NCBI RefSeq assembly: GCF_017355835.1 | Contig: NZ_JAFEWF010000005.1 | Location: 248,001-312,000 of the forward strand | DNA: 64,000 nt | Direction: 5' to 3' | DNA from: Desertivirga brevis | GTDB lineage: Bacteria > Bacteroidota > Bacteroidia > Sphingobacteriales > Sphingobacteriaceae | In this document: in pieces, positions 59,580-64,000 of the stretch | Position numbering within the stretch: position 1 is the first letter of the stretch | Layout of the letters: each line of letters begins with the position of its first letter | Position numbers and translations under genes: made by a program | The notes under the pieces: model-generated | Seen by the model: only the letters and a program-made list of their open reading frames with translations | Told to the model about the DNA's origin: nothing | Databases searched by the model: none

Positions 59580-60662
59580 TTGACACAAACTATTTTGCGG
59601 CAAGCAGCTGAGCAGCAATTTGCGCAGGAAATTGAAGAAATAAAGTTACAGGATAAACATGCGAAACCTGTCAGTTGGCAAATGTCACCAAATGCTGTGG
59701 TTACCTATCTTATGGGGGGAACGCTGAATAATGGCTTTGAGATCACTCCAAAATATATTGGTAACAGGCGTCTGATGGAAATTGCAGTTGCAACTCTTAC
59801 TACCGACAGAGCGCTCTTACTTTACGGGCTACCGGGAACAGCGAAATCATGGGTATCAGAGCATCTTGCTGCGGCTATTACCGGCGACTCTAATTTGGTA
59901 ATACAGGGTACAGCAGGTATTAGCGAAGAAGCTGTTCGGTATGGTTGGAACTATGCTATGCTTTTATCAGCGGGACCAGTAGCTGAAGCCATTGTGGAAA
60001 CTCCGGTAATGCGGGCAATGAAGCAAGGGAAGATCGTTCGTATAGAAGAACTTACAAGAATTGGCTCTGATGTTCAGGACTCCCTTATCACCATCCTTTC
60101 CGAAAAAATGCTTCCAGTCCCGGAACTTAATACTCAGGTGCAAGCTGTACGCGGCTTTAACGTGATTGCAACCGCTAATAACAGGGATAAAGGTGTGAAT
60201 GAATTATCCAGTGCTTTGAAACGTCGTTTTAATACTGTTATCCTACCAGTTCCTTCTAGTATGGAAGAAGAAGTTGATATCGTTCAACAACGAGTATCCA
60301 GCTTTAGCAGAGCTATAGAACTACCAATACAAAAACCAGTAACAGAAGAAATTAAACGGATTGTTACCATCTTTAGGGAATTGAGGAACGGTGTTTCTTT
60401 GGATGGAAAAACAAAACTTAAATCTCCGTCTGGAACATTAAGTACCGCCGAGGCTATTTCTGTTATGAATAGTGGCCTGGCCCTGGCTTATCATTTTGGT
60501 GATGGCCTTGTGAAGGCTGATGATATAGCAAGTGGTGTGATAGGCGCTGTAGTAAAAGATCCGGTTCAGGATAAGATCGTGATGCAGGAATATATGGAGA
60601 CCGTGCTTAAACAACGTGACGGCTGGAAAGATATTTATCGTGCTTGCCGGGATATTATTTAA
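59580..60662 (+). CDS. MoxR-type AAA+ ATPase (YehL-like)
   Basis: A 360-residue ATPase starting at a TTG. Walker A is GLPGTAKS (83-90), Walker B is IVRIEEL (152-158), sensor 1 is VIATANNRD (196-203) and the arginine finger region is SALKRRFN. It is the helical-insert MoxR group, whose members act with VWA proteins as chaperones or remodelling engines. Stop overlaps nothing; the DUF5682 gene starts four bases later. Confidence 0.92.
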   Translation: MTQTILRQAAEQQFAQEIEEIKLQDKHAKPVSWQMSPNAVVTYLMGGTLNNGFEITPKYIGNRRLMEIAVATLTTDRALLLYGLPGTAKSWVSEHLAAAITGDSNLVIQGTAGISEEAVRYGWNYAMLLSAGPVAEAIVETPVMRAMKQGKIVRIEELTRIGSDVQDSLITILSEKMLPVPELNTQVQAVRGFNVIATANNRDKGVNELSSALKRRFNTVILPVPSSMEEEVDIVQQRVSSFSRAIELPIQKPVTEEIKRIVTIFRELRNGVSLDGKTKLKSPSGTLSTAEAISVMNSGLALAYHFGDGLVKADDIASGVIGAVVKDPVQDKIVMQEYMETVLKQRDGWKDIYRACRDII

Positions 60663-60665
60663 CCT

Positions 60666-62906
60666 ATGGCCATTCACTTACTAGGTATAAGGCATCATGG
60701 ACCGGGTTCTGCACGGCATGTACTGGAAGCGCTAAAGCAAATCAAACCGGATATTATCCTTATTGAAGGACCTCCGGAGGGAGAGCATATGCTTCCCTGG
60801 GTTCTCCACGAGGAAATGAAACCTCCTGTTGCCTTACTTGCTTATGTACCTGACGACCCTCAACGTGCAGTATTCTACCCATTTGCGGAATTTTCACCTG
60901 AGTGGCAAGCGATCAGATATGGTGTAGAGCATAAGAGACCGGTAAGGTTTATTGATATGCCTCTGGTACACAAACTCGCCATTTCGCCTTCAAAAAAAGA
61001 AGATACTATTCCTTCGGATCTTAACGAAGAAAGCCTTGAAGCAAGACAGGAAATCGGGGATGTTGAAACTATAAGGAGAAATCCTCTTTCTTACTTGGCT
61101 TCTATTGCAGGCTTTGAAGATGAAGAGGAATGGTGGGAGCACCAGTTTGAATTAAACCAACAACCACGGGAGGTATTCTTGGCTATCGCTGAGGCAATGG
61201 GAGCTCTACGGGAATTACTTCCTCAGCGGAAGGATCAGCGGGAAGAAATTAGAGAAGCGTTTATGCGGCGCGGAATACGGACGGCAGAAAGAGAAATGTA
61301 TACTGAAATTGCCGTAATATGCGGAGGGTGGCATGTACCTGCACTGCAGAACATGCCGAAGCAAAAGGACGATGATGCCTTGCTTAAAAATCTTCCTAAA
61401 ACAAAAGTAGAGACCACCTGGATTCCATGGACTAATGACCGTTTGAGCTTTGAAAGTGGATACGGAGCGGGAGTAAATTCTCCGGGCTATTATGCTCACA
61501 TCTGGAACAAGCCTGAAGATGATGGGACAGTTTGGCTTTCCTACGCAGCAAGAGTGTTCAGGGAAAACAAGGTTGATATTTCATCAGCTCACATCATAGA
61601 AGCCGTACGCCTTGCAAATACGCTCGCGGCTATCAGGGACCTAAATCGCCCGGGATTAAAAGAGCTCAACGAGGCAACACAGACCGTGATGTGTATGGGA
61701 GACGATATTCCCATGCAATTGGTTCGGCGCGATTTGATCGTCGGAAAGGAACAAGGTGAAGTGCCGGAAGGAGCACCACAGGTACCTATCCAACGTGACT
61801 TGGAGCAGCAGGTAAAGGGTATGCGATTAAAACTCGCCATCGAAGACAAGGTTATTAGTCTCGATCTGAGAGAGAGTAGCGGTTTGCAGAAAAGTATCCT
61901 TTTTCATCGCCTCCTGGTCTTAGACATCCCTTGGGCTAAACAACAAAATACTTCTGGTAAGGGGACATTTAAAGAGGAATGGCGCATGAGATGGACTCCG
62001 GAACTTACCATCCAACTTCTGGAAAAAGCACCATGGGGAAATACTATTGAAGCAGCTTGTAACCATTATCTACAGAATAAAGCATTAAATAGTAAACAAC
62101 TTTCGGAAATAACAGAACTGGTAAGTAAAGCACTTCCCGCGGATCTGCATGCAGGTATAGAGGTGGTGATGAAAAGAATGGATGAACTGGCTTCGGGCAC
62201 AACTGATACCGCCATGCTCATGGACGCCTTTAATCCACTTGTACAGGTGAGCCGGTACGGTAACGTCCGCCAAACAGACCAGGAGACTGTTCAGGTAATT
62301 CTAAGATCAATATTCTACCGTATGGTTGCAGGTTTACCAATAAGCTGCACTGGGATAGACGAAGAACAATCGGCGGATATGGCAGAAAAGATCAAAGCTG
62401 TAAATAATGCAATCCTTTTCCTTGACGAGGAAGAACTTAAGAACACATGGCTGGAAACATTGCTGAAGATCACAACCGTAAAGCAAGTGTCGCCGCTGGT
62501 ACATGGGATGAGTTCAAAGATCCTTTATGATCTTAAGTATATTGACAGTGAGCAGACAGCTGCAGAGTTTAGTAAAGCATTGTCACCAGGCCATGATCCT
62601 TCTTATTCAGCTGCCTGGGCAGAGGGCTTCCTAAAAGATTCTGCCACTATTTTGATACTTGACGATGATATCTGGAATATTACCAATAATTGGCTGGCGA
62701 GCCTTGATCAGGAGGTATTCCTGCAGGTTGTGCCTTTACTCCGCCGGACATTCGCGGTGTACAATTCTGTTGAAAAAAGCAGGATAGCGCAAAGGGTGAA
62801 ATACAGCAAAGAGGGTGGGGAAAAGCGAGAAGCCGCAGTAACCATTAATAAAGAAAGAGCATCCAGGGTACTGCCAATACTAGGTACTATCCTGGGAATA
62901 AAATAA
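60666..62906 (+). CDS. DUF5682 family protein (YehM-like)
   Basis: A 746-residue protein. The opening LLGIRHHGPGSARHVLEAL, then PDIILIEGPPEGE and AVICGGWHVPAL, is typical of DUF5682. The three blocks, GxRHHGxGS, IEGP and GGxH, look like those of TraB/ChaN/EreA-type putative hydrolases, an inference from pattern only. The C-terminal half is helical with no motif. It corresponds to E. coli YehM and sits between the ATPase and the VWA gene. Confidence 0.87.
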   Translation: MAIHLLGIRHHGPGSARHVLEALKQIKPDIILIEGPPEGEHMLPWVLHEEMKPPVALLAYVPDDPQRAVFYPFAEFSPEWQAIRYGVEHKRPVRFIDMPLVHKLAISPSKKEDTIPSDLNEESLEARQEIGDVETIRRNPLSYLASIAGFEDEEEWWEHQFELNQQPREVFLAIAEAMGALRELLPQRKDQREEIREAFMRRGIRTAEREMYTEIAVICGGWHVPALQNMPKQKDDDALLKNLPKTKVETTWIPWTNDRLSFESGYGAGVNSPGYYAHIWNKPEDDGTVWLSYAARVFRENKVDISSAHIIEAVRLANTLAAIRDLNRPGLKELNEATQTVMCMGDDIPMQLVRRDLIVGKEQGEVPEGAPQVPIQRDLEQQVKGMRLKLAIEDKVISLDLRESSGLQKSILFHRLLVLDIPWAKQQNTSGKGTFKEEWRMRWTPELTIQLLEKAPWGNTIEAACNHYLQNKALNSKQLSEITELVSKALPADLHAGIEVVMKRMDELASGTTDTAMLMDAFNPLVQVSRYGNVRQTDQETVQVILRSIFYRMVAGLPISCTGIDEEQSADMAEKIKAVNNAILFLDEEELKNTWLETLLKITTVKQVSPLVHGMSSKILYDLKYIDSEQTAAEFSKALSPGHDPSYSAAWAEGFLKDSATILILDDDIWNITNNWLASLDQEVFLQVVPLLRRTFAVYNSVEKSRIAQRVKYSKEGGEKREAAVTINKERASRVLPILGTILGIK

Positions 62907-62912
62907 GGAACT

Positions 62913-64000
62913 ATGCAGGAAGAACTGGAGAAACGCTGGAGATTAGTATTAGGTTCTGAAACCAGAGACGAGCTTTCAGTAGATTTAAGTAGACAAGAAA
63001 CGGGCATTGACAACACCCTTCAGGCCTTGTATAATTCGGACCGGAAGGGAGGACTTGGTCCCTCATCCCCAAACGTTTCCCGGTGGTTGGGGGATATCCG
63101 GGAATACTTCCCTAATACCGTGGTTAAGGTGATGCAGCAGGACGCCCTTAAACGGCTTAACCTTACCTCCATGTTGACCGAACCAGAGATGCTCGAAACG
63201 GTAATTCCCGATGTACATCTCGTAGCCAACCTGCTTACCTTGGGCCGTGCTATACCGGAGAAAACCAAATCAACCGCCCGAATGGTTGTTAAGAAGGTTG
63301 TAGATGAATTATTGCAAAAACTTACAGCACCTACACAACAGGCTATTTCCGGAAGTCTAAATCGCTCAGCGAGGAACAGACGGCCCAGGCATAACGAAAT
63401 TAATTGGTCAGAAACGATCCGAAGGAACCTTAAGCATTATCAGCCAGATTATAAAACCGTAATCCCAGAAACCAGGATTGGCTTTGGCAGAAAAAGAAAG
63501 GCGCTGAAAGACGTTGTGTTATGCATTGACCAAAGTGGCTCTATGGGAACATCGGTAGTATACTCAGGAATATTTGGAGCAGTAATGGCTTCTATTCCAG
63601 CGGTAAACACAAAGATGGTAGTCTTCGATACCGAGGTAGCAGATCTCACGGAAGAATTACAGGATCCGGTAGAATTGCTTTTTGGTGTTCAACTTGGGGG
63701 TGGGACAGACATTCATAAGGCCCTGACTTATTGTTCTCAAATCATAACCCGTCCCTTAGATACAGTCCTGGTGCTGATAACAGATCTCTATGAGGGTGGA
63801 AATCAACAAGAGATGCGAAAGAAGGCAGCCCAGCTTGTTGACAATGGAGTACAGGTGATCACATTACTTGCCCTTAATGATGACGGTTCTTCCTTCCATG
63901 ATCATGGCAATGCTGATTTCCTGGCCTCTATTGGTGTGCCTGTTTTTGCTTGTACACCTGATCTTTTTCCCGACTTGATGGCTGCTGCATTAAGTAAACA
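62913..64000 (+). CDS. VWA domain protein (YehP-like), cut by window end
   Basis: The frame opens with ATG at 62913, seven bases after the DUF5682 stop, and runs to the window edge, 362 residues and two bases. Residues 1-190 are helical (LSRQETGIDNTLQALYNS, RWLGDIREYFP, KSTARMVVKKVV). The VWA domain begins near residue 200 with MIDAS DQSGSMGTS (Asp206), the Thr-loop GGGTDIHKA (about 262-270) and DLYEGGN. The MIDAS is intact. Corresponds to E. coli YehP. The C-terminus lies beyond the window. Confidence 0.92.
   Translation, partial: MQEELEKRWRLVLGSETRDELSVDLSRQETGIDNTLQALYNSDRKGGLGPSSPNVSRWLGDIREYFPNTVVKVMQQDALKRLNLTSMLTEPEMLETVIPDVHLVANLLTLGRAIPEKTKSTARMVVKKVVDELLQKLTAPTQQAISGSLNRSARNRRPRHNEINWSETIRRNLKHYQPDYKTVIPETRIGFGRKRKALKDVVLCIDQSGSMGTSVVYSGIFGAVMASIPAVNTKMVVFDTEVADLTEELQDPVELLFGVQLGGGTDIHKALTYCSQIITRPLDTVLVLITDLYEGGNQQEMRKKAAQLVDNGVQVITLLALNDDGSSFHDHGNADFLASIGVPVFACTPDLFPDLMAAALSK

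Overview
The window is about 64 kb of chromosomal, moderately AT-rich DNA from a Bacteroidota bacterium, most likely a Pedobacter-like member of the Sphingobacteriaceae. The lineage call rests on several things visible in the sequence: many lipoproteins with a Cys-Lys-Lys lipobox, promoters of the Bacteroidota type (TTTG, about 19 bases, TAnnTTTG), an exosortase N module, a LruC-domain lipoprotein, SusC-like carboxypeptidase-regulatory and plug motifs, and frequent starts without a Shine-Dalgarno. I see no prophage, insertion sequence, CRISPR array or rRNA. There is one tRNA, tRNA-Leu(CAG).

Layout. Positions 1-9.5 kb hold cell-envelope genes: a partial outer-membrane protein, a YWTD-propeller lipoprotein, the two-gene exosortase N operon (sorting enzyme plus its VIT-domain substrate) and a three-gene run of exported proteins. 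Positions 9.5-17.5 kb hold a decayed endonuclease V gene, small exported proteins, an EamA fragment-size transporter, GNAT and GrpB proteins, methionine aminopeptidase, a DUF1456 protein, a DEAD-box helicase, and a metallo-beta-lactamase-fold hydrolase with its TetR regulator. Positions 17.5-34 kb hold a large pectinesterase-like protein, a multi-PAS kinase with response regulator, a MocR-type regulator, a voltage-gated-type potassium channel, a sorbosone-dehydrogenase-like lipoprotein, an mdaB/LysR divergent pair, an MFS transporter and a VOC protein. Positions 34-46 kb hold the tRNA, AraC and thioredoxin-reductase-like genes, an RsbQ hydrolase coupled to a PAS protein, a phosphatase, the LruC lipoprotein, Crp, DinB, a second PAS kinase and a TRIC channel.

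Positions 46-64 kb are the most system-like part. A VWA protein diverges from an ECF sigma factor and a membrane anti-sigma-like protein; both flanking proteins carry SusC-like carrier and plug motifs without a barrel. A seven-gene minus-strand operon (56570 down to 50193) then joins a SpeD homologue, a DUF4178 protein, a 58-residue membrane protein, a DUF350 protein, a membrane-embedded spermidine synthase, a Tat-exported FAD amine oxidase and a polytopic membrane protein. This looks like a membrane-associated polyamine pathway. The SpeD homologue lacks the usual catalytic cysteine. Divergent from it, a plus-strand operon (56789 to beyond the window end) encodes SWIM zinc finger, DUF5691, MoxR AAA+ ATPase, DUF5682 and VWA proteins, related to the E. 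coli yehQ/yehL/yehM/yehP set, a MoxR-VWA ATPase system of unknown function.

Starts were moved downstream from the longest frame wherever a signal peptide, a domain start or a promoter position argued for it; each such choice is stated in the entry. All family names come from recognising motifs by eye and none was confirmed by a search.
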